From NCBI RefSeq assembly GCF_015832195.1, contig NC_052020.1:9368254-9432253 (forward strand): a stretch of DNA of 64,000 bases. The letters run 5' to 3'. The notes below the pieces were generated by a model. It saw nothing but the letters and a program-made list of their open reading frames with translations, was not told where the DNA came from and did no database searches. Positions 1 through 13,439 of the stretch are shown piece by piece. Within the stretch, counting starts at the first letter, position 1, and each line of letters opens with the position of its first letter. The DNA comes from Motacilla alba alba (lineage: Eukaryota; Chordata; Aves; Passeriformes; Motacillidae). The position numbers and the translations under genes were made by a program.

Positions 1-3000
1 GCTTGAACTGTTGTTTGGGACAACACTACAGCTCAGATCCACTGTGGTCAGGCCTGCGTTGTTCCTGCTGCTGGTTTCCGCAGCTGAAGCCTTGGGAAGG
101 AGCTCGTGTTCTTCCAACTGTATCTCAGCTCTCCAGGTGGTCTAGAGCAGGATCTACTGTGCTGTACACATCAGGGCAGGGTGGGTTTGTTGTATAATCA
201 TAGAGCTTAGGGGAACAGGGGATGTTTTTGGGCACCCAAGAAAAAGTTTGGCACCAGCACTGTTGAACTGGCTGTAGGTGAAGTCCCGGGAAGGGAGCAG
301 CTGTGAGTGACGCTGCAGAACGGCTGTGACGTGCGCACACTGTCGTGTGGAGCCATGGAGCAGTTTGCCAAGACAAGCTTTAAGTCCTTGGCTTTCTGCC
401 CCTCTGCCATCACCCCCCATGTCAGGGTGGACAGAGACACCATGAGAGAGGAGGGCAGCCGGGATCCTTCTCAGCACCAGGAGGAAATGTCTTCTGAGCC
501 ACAGGATAGGTACCGCAGGGGCAGACAGAATGTGCCTTCAGTGCCCACCTTTGCTGACTGCAAACCACTCACCATCAGTCAGAGTGACAAAGCCCAGCCC
601 TGAGCCTGAAATAGCTTTGCAGGTTGTTGCTCCTGGGTCTCCATCTGCCCAACTCCCATGGATGGTGTGATGGGTCAAGGGTAGGACTAGATGATCTCAA
701 AGGTCTCTTCCAACCGTGATGATTCTTTGAAGGATGCTGCAGAGCAGATGCTGTCTTTGGTGATGTCACAGCAGCCACCATTTTGTCAGGCTGTGACAAA
801 TTGTCATGGCCGCCTGTCTGGATTCATCCAAGGGCATGAAGAGACAGGGATGAGTTGTACAGGAGGAACCCTGGCCTGCTTGCTCCACTCGGGTCACTCG
901 ACCAGGCTGTAGGTCCTGAGAGGGGACCCTGCTGGGGCATGGTTGCAGGGCCAAACCTGCCGGAGTTTTGTTGGCATCTGCCCCTGGATGAGATGGCTTG
1001 GAATGTGTTGGAAAACAAAAAGCTTTTCATAGGGTCATGGGATCATTCTGGAAAAGAAAGATTCAGAAGAGACACTAATGCACTGTAGGACTTGGGAGGT
1101 TTCAGTCCTTGTCACAAGAAAGAAAGGAGTGAAACAGGGAGAACAAATGTGTTGGCTTGTGTGGGCTTGAGAAACATCCATATGAAATAAGTCCTGAGTG
1201 CGTGGGGGACTCTTGGAGTATTATTCCCAGAGGGCTGGATCTGGGGGTGCTGCTTTGGAGCACTTTCTGTCACACTCTTGGCTTTCTCCCTTCCATTCCA
1301 TGGTCTCTCATGCTGGGCCAGGGCAGGTTTGTGGTTCTGAAGAAGACTCAATGTTTTAGTTCTTGAAAGGGGCTGAGCAGGGCTCATGACTCCCTTCCAC
1401 AAGCGCAGTCAGCAGTGCTGCCCTTCCCTCCAGGGTGGACAGGAATGCACGGCCTTTAGCCTGCTGGTTTGGTGTCATTAGCAATAAAACAATCACTCTT
1501 GGAAAGTACTCAAGACTAGCCTAGTGACCCCCAAGCAGAAGTGCCAGGTAAAGTCCACAGACTTGCTGGAGCGACGGGGATGACCTCCTGCACTCTGCTA
1601 GACCTTTACCAGCAGCTCAGTGTCTGCCTGCCATGGCAACTCCCATGGAGTGCCAGCAGATCCAACAGCACTTGGCTCTGCCACCATGGACTCCTGAACC
1701 ACCTGTTTGGCCACGGCACAGCAGGTGCCCAGAAGAATACCCATCTGCCTGCCCAGGAGGTATTCATGTTTCCCATTCCAGGGAAGGGGAAGGGTGGTAC
1801 CTCCAGACATCCTCCCTGCTCATCCAACCGCATTGTAGGGGAGTCCTTGCACCATCAGAAATGGTGCCAGGCACTGTACAACACCTGAGAGACGCAGGAG
1901 GCAAGATCCAAGGAGGCCCAGGAGGCCTGAGAGCACAGTTTGGCTCTGGATCTCCATCTGCCCACAAGACCATAGTTAGGAACGCAGCAGAGCAGAAAGA
2001 TTTTCATGGAGTGGGGAAGCTGTGAACAGCATCTCTGTCTGCTTGCAGTGGGTTTGATATGTCTGGCTCAGGGAAAAATATGCTGTCACCCATCGCTAAA
2101 ATATTCAGGTGTTAAGAGAGAAAAGAAGGGGATCCAGGGAGAGCTGCTCCCACATGGACATGGCCACCTCTGCACACAGGTGAGGGTTTGTCTTTTCCCA
2201 AGGCAGCGAAGAGTTTTACTTTCTCCTGGGCTGGCGACAGTACCGCCTCCAAAATTGAAATGCACGATGCCAGGGGGGGTAACCAAAAAAGCCCTGGCAT
2301 TTTACTTCCTGGTAATCCAGATAAATTAGGAAGAATTGCAATTAAGAAGGGAGGGAAGGGTGTGTAGCTCAGCTGGACCGGTTTGGAGATATTTCCCATT
2401 CACCTGAACTGCAATTCCCCACGAGAGCCCAGCCCTTGTTCCCATTCCCCAAGTGTTCCCAAGGGCGTTACTGCAACGTGCTCACTGCCACTGAGGATCT
2501 GCCGAGGAACAGAACAAAAGCTTCCAACCCCCGGGAAGAAGTGGGGCGTCACAGGCTCTGCCTGCTCAGCTGCCCTGGGACAGGGACTGAAGTGCCCAGA
2601 CAAGCTGCTGGGGCCCTGATTTGGTTGGAAGCACCAAGTGAGGCCTGGAGGTGGGTCCTGCGGGCACAGTGGGATGCAGGGACCCTCGCAAGGCAAGAGG
2701 CTGGTGGCAGAGGCTGGGCTGCTCCAGCCTGTCTGGCACAGAGCTAGACCCTGCCTGGGATGCTCTGTGCCCTTACATCCATCCCTGCCTTCAGAGGAGG
2801 GTCCAAATCAACTCCTCTCACCAGCATCTCCCACAAAGGTTCTCCTTGTCCTGCTGAGAGGGGCAAACACATCTCACATATAAAAAATCCTCATCTCCAG
2901 TGCCAGGGGTACATTCCCCCATCCAGTCCGAACTTGACAGGGTTCCACCTGTCAAGGCATTAGCCCACCTATTCACCTCTCCTTTCCCTCTCCCTGGACA

Positions 3001-3864
3001 GTGCCACAGCTTCTAGCAGCAATTCCAGCTGCAATGGAGGAGCTGAGCACCCTCAGGGCGACGGGATGGGATTTTGCAACAACCTTGGCTGTCGTGATGG
3101 GCAGGTGTGGCACAAATGAGCCCTCACGGCTCATGGGCCTCCAATCTAGCCTTGCCCCAGGTGAAGGCAGAACTTTCCATGGCTGGTGGAACAGGAACAC
3201 TCCACATTTGTGGTCTGAGGTCTCTCAGCATTGCTTTGGAATGGGACCGAAAATTCTTTACTATTTTTGGTTTCTGGTTGGGGCACTGACTCCCAAAAGC
3301 TTTCATTATTTGAATTTAAGTTTAATCCTTCCTGCTTCCTTTTTTCTTTTTTCCCTTCCTCTGTCTTATCAGTCTCAACTTGTCCAGATCTATATCCTAC
3401 AAAGGTAAAGTGCAGCCCATCCAAATGGCAATAAACCAAAGTTCAGGCAGCGCAGCTGATTCAGAAAGTGAAGTAGTGCTGCTGGTGGGATGGCGATTGG
3501 GATCAGGCTGAGTCAACACCACCCTCCCCCAGACTGTTTACACCTAACTTTCCTGTCGCTCAGGATGGACAAAAGTGGGAATCATCTGGGACCTGAGAAT
3601 CTCTTCATGCCTTACAAGTGTTGGCTGCTGGAAGTAGAGCAGAGGGTGGCTCCAGATTCCCTCACCAGCAAATACAAGGTGAATCCCAAACCTGTCCCAC
3701 CTCACTGCTTTGGACATGCCAGCGGCTTGTCCTAGTCTGTCACTCATTCCTCATTGCCACCATCAGGAGTCTCTTGGGTCAATCCTTGTCCCACCACTGC
3801 TGCCAGCCAGAATTGTGACTTGTGGATACAAACTCTTCCAAGTCCTCCAGACTCCTCTGTGCCC
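1..3864. other. Non-coding flank
   Basis: Apart from a CR1 fragment at 660-730 I see no exon, RNA gene or other repeat. The many short ORFs lack splice context or family resemblance. Human synteny would put TMEM80 and DEAF1 upstream of EPS8L2, but no TMEM80-like peptide is present. Confidence 0.6.
660..730 (+). mobile_element. CR1 LINE, 3'-end fragment
   Basis: The sequence gactagatgatctcaaaggtctcttccaacc followed by tgatgattct is the terminal part of the CR1 3' end. Short and diverged. Confidence 0.65.
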
Positions 3865-4158
3865 TTTTCACAAGGGCATGAAGTGACAGGACAAGGTGGA
3901 ATGGCCTTAAGCTGAAGGAGGGTGGCTTTACATTAAATTTTGGGAAGAATTTTTTCCCTGTGAGGGTCTGAGGCCCTGGCACAGGTTGCCGAGAGAAGCT
4001 GTGGCTGCCCCATCCTTGGAAATGCTCAAGGCCAGGCTGGACAGGGCTTGGAGCAACCTGGCCTAGTGGAAGGGAGGAACAGGGCATGGTCCATTTCCCA
4101 TAAAGGGAAATGGAACTTTTTTCCAACCCAAACCATTCAATTTATGACATTATGATAA
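3865..4158 (+). mobile_element. CR1 LINE, 3'-end copy
   Basis: Reads through the classic CR1 3' region: ggacaaggtggaatggcc, gggaagaattttttccctgtgaggg, gaggccctggcacaggttgcc, ccccatccttggaaatg, ending ttttccaacccaaaccattca and a degraded tail. Confidence 0.92.
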
Positions 4159-4159
4159 G

Positions 4160-4470
4160 TCAGGTTTGAGGCTTTCAGTGGCAACTCTATGGAGGCAAAG
4201 CAGTGACTTCACTGTCGGTGCTGATAAACACAGAGGTGTCCATTTGCCTGAGCCCGAGACAATCCTTTTATCAGCAAATTCATTTCATAAAAACACCAGG
4301 GAGAGGAGAAGAGAGAAAGGTAATTTGCACCCACGATATCCCTTAATAAATCATAGGCTGGAGCCTACTCTCATTCCTGACACTGCTGCCTCTTAATTAT
4401 AGCTGTGTTCAGCTGAGGAGACAGAGGAGGAGAGCTGGGCTCTTTGCAGAAGGGAGCACTAATTAAAACC
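4160..4470. promoter_or_regulatory. Candidate regulatory element, GATA-rich
   Basis: AT-rich, low-CpG block directly after a CR1 copy with GATAA (ctgataaaca, 4221) and TTATC (ttttatcagc, 4267) in opposite orientation 46 bp apart, plus several TTAAT/AATTA motifs. It looks like conserved non-coding DNA by composition only. Confidence 0.25.
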
Positions 4471-7400
4471 TCTTTTCTCTGAGAAGATATTAATGTTTTC
4501 CTCTGGGGCAGAAGCAAATGGCCCTGTCTGTGGCCATTCCTGCGGGTTAACCTGTAACTCTGACTTTCACCCAGCCAGGCAGTTTGTCCTGTTTTCGGTA
4601 CCTGGTGCTCTCAGCATGGCTTCTGGGCTGAGATATGGGACTTTCAAAAGTCCTTGAAAAAGGAAGAGGAATAACGTAGCCAGGCAGACTGTGCAGGTAT
4701 GGAGGTAAGGTTAGGTGGTAGGGGTGGCTCCTCAGTCCAGGTACAGACCACAAAAGGGTTTTGGACACTATCCCCTGATATGTGACACAGGCAGGATTTC
4801 TGAGATGGAGACGGTACTCCAGACTGCACCCAAACAAATCCTCTGATTGGAGTTATGTGGACTTTAACAGGCATGATCCACTTCCCCATGAGAGGAGAGT
4901 CCACGCCCTCAGGCTGCTGGGGGAAGGAGTCTTGTGCCACCGGGTACCTGCACACCAGCATCTCTGTCTGGTCTCCTGATGGGTTTGAGACCTGGTCATG
5001 CAGGCAGGAACATTCCTGATTCACTTCTTTTTCAGTTCAGGAGAACAGAAACCCTGCCAAAATGCGGGAGGGGAGTGGTACATCTGAGCCATGGAAATGC
5101 CACTTTGACCCATTAAAGTCAAAGGGCTGATTCTATGATTTTATCTATTTATTCTATGTTTCCATGATTCCTAAAGAGAGTAAGCTAGGAATCTCCAGCC
5201 GCCCTGCAGAGTTTCCATAGCAGGGAACCCAACTGGTGAAGGAAGGCTCTAGTCCAGCATCCAGGTACATGCTCACTCCAATGTGGCATTCAAGCCAGAG
5301 TCAAAACACAAGGAAAATATTGGGTTGGATTTTCCCCCCTTGTTTGTTTTGCAACAGAAGGTGCAGGGCAGGAGTGTTCAAGTAGCATGAAAGACTCTCA
5401 GGGATAACTTCAAGACTGTCAGGTTTGCCGTGAGTTGCTACTGATTGGAAAATAGGTTGATACGTTTCAGTAGGTTAAAAAAAGCCAGAAAAGCTGTGCC
5501 TCTGTCAGAGAAGGAGTGAGGTAGGAGCAGGTTCAACAGGACACATTGAGAGCAAATGTACCAGAGCTGTGCTCATTGCTGGTCTCTGCCAGAACGAGCA
5601 GGTAACACCCAAGGCGTGGTTGGGCCATCGCTGCCCGAGCAATCTCTTGACAAGGAAGCACCACTGCTGCTTCTGCTCTGAGCTTAAAGACAAACCAAGA
5701 GCAGCCCCTGTATCTGTGACTTCAGCCCTGAAACTTCCAGTGCTCTTCAGCTTGGGAGAGTGACACTGAGATGCTGCTCTCCTTGAGATCTGTGATACAG
5801 CCTGTGGCATGGAGACAGGGAATGAGGAACCAGCTGCTTCCTGCTGACAGAGCTGGGGGGCATCCCATGAAAGCAGCAGCTGGTGAGTGCAGCAGGAACA
5901 ACAGGAGGTGGCTGAGAACACCGTGCAGAGACAAGCACGGAGCATCCTGCCACAGGCCATTCAGGATGTCCAAAGTTTACAGAGCTTGGACAAATGCAGT
6001 TGGAGAAATTCAGGGATGGAAAAGGGTACCAGGAGCTCTTCACTCCCACTGCTGGAGGCTGGGAAATGCAGAGAGGCTTCCTGTTCTCCCATCCTGTTCC
6101 TGGCTTCTCCTCCAGGTATCCATGAGTGCTGCAGCCATGTGTGCCCCCAACCTGCCACCAAGCAGAACTGAGGTCAGGTGATGGGAGAGTTGATAGACCA
6201 CCCCACATTCAGGCAGCTGTTCCTGGCTCCTCTGAGCCAAGGGGAGGATGGAAGGGAGGAGAGGAGCTCTGGCCTCAGTGACTTCTCAGTGGAAGGAAAT
6301 GTTGTACAGGTTTAGTCAGAGCCCAGGAAGGGAGCCCTGAAACCAGCCAAGCAGCTGAAGCCCTGCCACAGCCACGTGCAAACTAGACCAGACAGGTCCC
6401 AGAACATCTGCTTCACACCTGGTACGAGCCTGGAGGCACTCCTGCTCCCTGATCCCCTTTCCCTGCCTGCCAACAGCTGGTGAGCAGTCAGAGGTGAGAA
6501 GGATGATGTGGAGAAGGAGAATGTTATGGGGGAGATGTGGGCTGCCACCATCCTCAGCAGTCCCTGGTATTTTCCCAGAGCTGCTTCCAACATGATCTGC
6601 CCTTGCCAGGTGCCTGTGGCTGCCAGGATGCTGCTCACAGAGGCCATGCTCTGCTCCAGTGCTGTGTGGGTGATGGACACACAGGTCCTTCTCTTGGAAT
6701 CATGTGCTGACAACTCAAGCTAAAGGAGCACGTGGGTAGCTCATGACATCCCTGAGCATCCATGAGCTCAGCTGTAGGCCCCCAGGGCAGGATTGAGGAG
6801 CACCTGGCTGGAGAGCACCAGGAACAGCCTTTTGTCCTTCCCAAACCACAGGTATTCCTGTGCTCTCAGGGCCACCTGCTCCTCCCTTCAGAACAACCTT
6901 CCCAGAATATACCAGGTTCTCCAGTGTGCATGTTTAGGCACAACTCTGCTTCTGCCAGCCTTTCTCTGCTCCAGAGGGGATGCATAAACCTGTGGCTCAT
7001 TTAAGGATCAGACGCCAGTGACAGTCAGGCCAGCAAGGAGAGTTCAGTGGTTTTAAACCCCAGGTGATGGTAAACACCACCTGGCTCCCCTTTGGCTGCA
7101 GGAGCATCCTTGTGGCCTCTATTGGCCCCACTGCATGCCAACTGCCCTGATCCTTCCACACACACCTTGCCCCCCTAGCATAAAAGGGATTTCTTGCTAC
7201 TTTCACCCTCTTCTCTGAGGATTACAGGGTTATCCAGGCCAGAAGGCACCTCAGGAGATCTCCAGTCCAACCTCAAGCAGGGTCAGCTCTGAAATCAGAA
7301 CAGGCTGCACAGTTCACTCCTGCTGTTCTTGAAAATCTCCAAGAATGAGATGGCACAACCTCCCTGGGCAAACCTGCTCCACAGTGCTGGGGTTCCCAGA

Positions 7401-9764
7401 GCAGAAACCCTGTCCTTCATGTGCCCTGCACAGCTTTAGCCTTTGGAACTGGAAATCTCCATGCCAAAGACCCTGTAAGCACACAGGAATGGCCAGGGAA
7501 GCCTTTCCTCTTTAAGGCACTGTAGGAAACTCTTCTCTCCCCTTTCCAGCCCTGGCATTAGTCTGGTTCCTCCGAGCCTAGCTCAGACTCCCATCCCAGC
7601 CTCTGCGTGGACCAATTGTGCTTTTTCCTCCTCGCCCTTGCAAGAGATTAATTTTTTTTTTTTTGTGGCAAGATTGTTAAAACAATTCTGCACCGCAAGA
7701 TTAGAAACTGCCATTTGAATTATTTTGATAAACCCAGCCTCACACATCCTTCTATTCTATACAGAACAAAAGGCAAAGGGAATGGGGTTTATTTTGGTTT
7801 TGGAATGATCTCTCCTGGGACTGTTTTGGTTACTGGGTAACTGGATGTTCAGGCTGAAAAACTCTTCTGTGGTCTCATCCACAGCTTCACTGAAAGCCCA
7901 AACACTGGAAATCAACCTAGTGATTTCCTGTGACTGTACCTCTTGTCTTCTGACCCCAGAAACAGAGCAGGGCACCATGTCAATGAATATTATTGTTCCT
8001 ATAGGGACTCTGTGAAAACCCAAAAAATCTCAGCATTTTGCACGTAAAATAAATCAATGATGGACATCAAAAGTCCCTTTCATGAACTCCCATTTCTGCA
8101 TTTCAGAGGTGAATGGGAAGGGACAAATCACCATTTTTTTCATTTAAAATTTATCTACCATGATAATATATATGAAAATATCAACTACAGAAGGCAAAAG
8201 CTACATTAGACTATTACTAAAAAAGCTCAAGTGATGTTTTCAGACCAAAAGCTGACCTGAGCCCCACCACATCTCCAGGAGCCACCACTGAGCTGGTTAA
8301 ACTGGCTGTTTTCCTGCAGTGACACTCAGAGCTGATTTTCCATGTGCCAAGTTTAGCTCAAATGAATTGTTACAAATAGCCAAAAATACCCGGGCAGGAT
8401 ATGACTAGGAAGCACAAAATAGGATGGGAAGAGATAGCAATGAATGTTGTCATCATTAGCTTAAAAAGGCTGGAAAAAGCCTTAAATATCAAATGGGAGT
8501 TTTAAGAGATGAATCTCCTCCCTTAATTCTTCTGCCCCACCCTCCCAACAAAAAGCCCAGGATGAGTTTTAGAGCAGGAAATGAAAATTACTGATGCTTC
8601 CTAAGCCCCAAGCCCCTACTGCTATGGGCAAAGATTTGGAACAGGAGCAGAGTGGAATAGGCAGAGGGAGATGGGCTGCAGCCCTCTCCCTTTCTCTGGG
8701 GAAAGATGGGATGCCGTAACCTTCCTACATAGGCAGAAAAGGATTTTTAGTTCAGATTGACCAATTACTTCTGCAGATTTACCAATCCTTATCTAACCCC
8801 AGAGAGCTTGAGCTGATGTTGCTGGAGACAAACTGAAGCTAAACGTGGCCCCAAAGTGGCTCTCAGCCTAATAACAGCTTTTCTCTGATAGAGAAAAAGC
8901 TCTTGGCACACCAACTGCCCTGCTACATGCCTGAATTTCTGCCAGGGAAGTGAATCAGCATTTCAGGGAGTGACCAAAAATGCCCTTCCTTTAGGAGGAG
9001 GTGGTGGAAAGGTCCCTTAGATCTCAGCAGATCTGCCTTGCTCCTGAACCAGTCAGCACGGGGGAGTGCACTGACAAACAAGACTCCCTCTTGCCCCTCC
9101 TGAGGGGATGAGGAACCAGCCACACGCCCCAGCTTTGCTTGGTGCTTTTCAGCCCAGTTTGGGCTGGAGGTAGCTAGGCAAGGATGGTCAGGTGTATCGT
9201 GCTTCTGCCTGGGGCTGAAGATTGGCAATTACTGTGGAAAATGAATCTGCCTGCCAAATGCATCTGTTAGGCTTTACAGCTGTCTTGTTAGGGGTAAGGA
9301 GGCAGGAATGCTGAGGCTGGCTCCTGGATTGCACAGGGCTGATGTGAGGAGGGCACCGTGTTCTTACACATTACAGCAATCATCTAATGGAAAATTAAGA
9401 CACTTGAGTGATTAGCTCAAACAGCAAGGCTAACCTGTCCCCTACCTGTACACCCACACCTAGTGAGAAATGATTGATCCCCACCAGACAACCAGGACCA
9501 CCCAGGGGATATCAGCATGGTCCCTGTTAGAGCAGACAGCTTTGAAGCTTCTGGAAGGAGCAGTCTTGTTGTGGGTGCTTTGCATAAACAGAGCACCGTC
9601 TTCCAGCATGGAAGTCCTGAGCTTTGTTCCTGGAAATCCCACCATGACGAACACCACTCCACTGTGCTGCTCTCCATCAGAGCTGTGACATTACTGCGGG
9701 AAGCAGTGGGGACACAACAGGAACCCTCACAGCTCCATCCAAGCTTTAGCTCATCCTCAGAGAT
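4471..9764. other. Non-coding flank
   Basis: Holds one inverted CR1 (7207-7560) and a short poly(T) at about 7650. 8040-8600 is AT-rich with no open frame. Nothing else is recognised. Confidence 0.55.
7207..7560 (-). mobile_element. CR1 LINE fragment, inverted
   Basis: Matches the inverted form of CR1: ccagaaggcacctcaggagat, agtccaacctcaagcaggg, acaacctccctgggcaa, cctgctccacagtgctgg. The far boundary is uncertain. Confidence 0.75.
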
Positions 9765-9910
9765 TCTGGGATGGTTTGGGTTGGAAGGGATCTTAAAGCC
9801 CATCCAGCTCCACCCCCTGCCATGGGCAGGGACACCTTTCCTTAGACCAGGTTGCTCCAACCTCGTCCAGCCTGGCCTTGGACACTTTCAGAGCTGGGCA
9901 GTCTGCAACC
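9765..9910 (-). mobile_element. CR1 LINE, 3'-end fragment, inverted
   Basis: Contains ggtttgggttggaaggga, tcttaaagcccatccag, cctgccatgggcagggaca, gaccaggttgctccaa and gtccagcctggccttggacac. Confidence 0.9.
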
Positions 9911-12900
9911 CCCTCCGATGCCAGCCTTTCACCGAGTATCCCAGTTGTTCCACAGATGCCTTCGAGCTTGGAAAAGCCATCAGAGAAATATTCCAGCTCC
10001 GCAGGAGGTGCACGAGGAACAGCTCTGAGAGCTGGTGCTTGCAGTCAGTTACACGAGCCCACAGCCAGATTCAGGATTTTGGTGTTTTGCCTGAACACAG
10101 AGGCAATTAATGCCCTCCTCCAGGCTGGGCTCGGCCGTTATCCGTCCTGCTCTGGAATATGACACGCACAGGCAGAGTCACTCCCTATTTTTACTGGCCT
10201 GATCTCTGAGTCCTGATTTTTAGACAGAGCAAAGAAAAAGCTTCCCTTTCATCAAAAGTATGAAATCCTTCCTCTGTCTAAAAATCACAGCTTTAAACCC
10301 CTTGCTGCTGGTGAACCAGTGCCCAGAGTACAGCACCAGGCTGGGAAAAGGGGATAATTTTTGGAGGTTTGGAGATGAATAAGGATGCAGAGCAGAGAAA
10401 CCTTCAGCATGACAACCACCGGTGCTTTCTTCAGCAAACTTTTTGGATACCAGGCATGCTACACCCACAGGTCCTGGCGGCACTGGAGCCATCCAGCCTT
10501 TCCCTTGCATCCTGCCTAGACAGTCCCACGGCCAGCTCCAGCTTCCCACAGCTCCTTGGCTCCCACCTCCCAGGAGCTGGGTGGTGCTGGGGACAGGATT
10601 AGCTCACAGAAGGTGTGGGCACAAAACAAAAACAGGACAGAGGGGAAAAAGCTACAAAATTCCTCACAAAACTCCTCTCTTCCCAGGAAGCCAAGGGAAC
10701 ACGTCATGCTGGTTTTTCTTCCTGGGCAGTACGAGTGACTCACATGACACTTTCTCCCAGTCAGGTAGTTTTGAACTGGGGTCTTTTAATTGAAACCATT
10801 TAATGAGGTTTTATGTAAGGAATGCTCATTCATCTTCCTCCATCTTTCCAAAGGCATCCATTAATATTTAATATGCTGTTTCTGGGCCTGGCTCTCTAGC
10901 TTTCTAAACTGCAGCCCAAGCACGGATAATGCTCACCTTGGAACCCCTGGCAAGACACACAGCAAGCCCAAACCTGCTCCCTGTTTTCCTTCCACCCAGC
11001 TCCTGCAGAATTCCTCCAGCAGAAAGGAAAGGTGTAAATCCAGGAGCTGTGACTCGGCACTGGAACTCTGCAAACAAGTCTTTCCAAGGGGTAGTGGAGC
11101 CAGCTTCCAGTTTTTTCCCAAGATCTTGAAAACTGTGGCCATTTGTGCATTTCCCCTGGGTATTTATAGAGCAGGGTGCTGTCCAGACTTGCTTTTGGTT
11201 GTAGTTCTGGGAGGAAGGTTTTACTTTCTGGCAGGAATATTTGGTTGGTTCAGATATTTCCTTTCCCACTCCAGCCTGTGGGCACCAAGGGCCTGCTGTG
11301 CCACTGGACTCTGGACTGGCACCTAAATTAAGGTCTGCTTGTGGATCACCATGGACACATTCTCTCTGTGGGCTAGTTCATGAATCTCCCATCAGGAATA
11401 TGTAAATATTGGCACTTTTGCTCTGTAGTGCCAGTTTGTGTTTCTGAGCTCCCAAGGCTCCATTTCAGCCCCTTGGAGACCAACAGGAAATCCAGATGGG
11501 ATTCAAAGGGGGCGTCAGGGTCCACCAAAGCTGGTACAGGGGTGGCTGCAGGTCTGAGGTGCCTCAGTCCAAATGAGTGGCTGCCACTTCTGCTGTGGAG
11601 GCTGAAGAACACTTGGTTCCTCTCTGCCCAGACCTGTTGGGCTGGGTTATATTTATCCAGGTGCTTGTCTTCTGGAGAATCTCCACAATGTGAACAATTT
11701 GATGTGCAGAGCAGGGAGTGTATCCTTCAGACACCTGGCAGGCTGTACCTGGGGACTGCCTCTGCTGGAATGTGGCACGTGCCACACACACCCTGGAGCT
11801 CCACGCACACTCCCCTCCTTCCATAGGCTTATGTCTTTCCAAAGGAACCCATGATCCTGAGTGGCTCCATCACTGTAAAGGTAACTTGAAAGGGTAGAAG
11901 AAGGAAAAAAACAGAGGACTTTCCCAAACTTGGGGTGCTGTAAAGGCATCTCAAACAACACAGATAACAGTGAGGACCTCTGGAGCCACCAGGCTCTCCA
12001 GGCAGTGTCATCTGGATGTGTTCCCCTTTCCAAAGCAGGAATCACTGCCACTAAAACAGAGTAGTGATGTTCTGACTTGGTCCTGCTGAACAACTAAGGC
12101 CTGATTTTGCAAAAACGGGGTTTGGAAATTTTGGATGGGACAAGATCCTGGCTTGCTTCTCCAAGGAGAAACAACAACCTGTTCCTCTGTTTGGCTGTCA
12201 GCCTCTCTGCTCTGGATTTGCATTTCCTGATGCCTTCTGACTAACCCAAAGATTATTTTTTTTATGAGTGCATGTTCCTGGCAGAGACCCTGAGTTTCTC
12301 CTGTTGAGTCCTGAAGCCATCCTTATGGGCATGTTCAGAAAAGCAACTGAAAGCAGAAGGGTGGTTCCAGGAGGCTGGACCAGCAGACCAGAGACCCATG
12401 TGAAGTTCTCAAGTCAACCACAGCTGCTGGGGTCCCTCTCACAACCATTTTGAGAGATCTAAACCAGTTTTTGTGAATTTAGGACTCTTGGTGTCTCATG
12501 AGGAGCCCTGAGCACACATCCCAGTGCCTCACTAATGCCCAAAAGCTGTTTTGTTAGTGGATTGATGTGGGATTGTGGCCTTCCCTACCTGCCAGCTCCT
12601 TCTATACCATCAGAGAGGGTAGGATAGATTGTGGGAACTGGTGGGATACTCCCAGGGGCTGGGGGAGCTGTCTGGAGCAGGAGCAGTGCAGGACACACAC
12701 ACCACAGTGCCTGTGCTCCCTTTGCTCTCCTGTGAATCCAAGCAGCCCAAGCTTTACAGCACAGCCCATCAAACAGCTTTCTCCAGTGTGATATTCCTGT
12801 AGGAAAACACCCAGCAGCCCTAACAGACAGCTTTTGTGGGCCTGGGAAGTCTAAGAGATAACATCGTGTGGTGGCCAGCTCATGTTTCTTCCTGATGCTT

Positions 12901-13415
12901 TATGTTACTGCCAAGGCTGCTGCCAATCCAGCATTTCTGCCTGGCCCATCCCCCTGGCACGGGACACACACACAGACAGCAGGGTTACATTGGACCCCTC
13001 ACCCCAGGCAGGATCCCAGGGAGCATTTCCACCCAAGGGATCTCCGCAGTGCCCAAGCCCCATCACCTCTTGGTGCAGAGACTCCCTTCAGCATGGCTGA
13101 TGGGCAATTCGGAAGTCCTGTTGCCCCAGGCAGATTTTGATGGGATGACTGATGGAAACACAGACAAGAGTTAGAACATGCTTGGAAAAACTTGCTATTA
13201 CTCCTAGGTCACTTAGTTTAAGGTTTTTGGGGGTTTTGCCATGTTTTTCTACTGTTCCAGTAAAAAAATGTTCTATTCTGACCAGCATAAATCCTTGCTG
13301 CTACAATCACATCCTAATATTCTCTGATACCAGCAAACCCAGTCTCAGTCTTAAAGGTCTTAGACCCATGAAGAGAAAAACCCACAAACACCAGAAGCTG
13401 CTGTTATTAATGGTG

Positions 13416-13439
13416 ATAATAATAATAATAATAATAATA
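13416..13439. repeat. (ATA)8 microsatellite
   Basis: Eight perfect ATA units, likely polymorphic. Lies about 3.7 kb upstream of EPS8L2 coding exon 1. Confidence 0.9.

Noticed and set aside
5095..5165. Repeats of attctatgatt resembling a CR1 tail
   Set aside because: The preceding sequence does not match the CR1 3' end, so the tail-like words alone are not enough.
9517..10110. A 197-codon plus-strand frame
   Set aside because: It runs through an inverted CR1 fragment (9765-9910). The peptide from that part is a translated repeat and the rest resembles nothing known.
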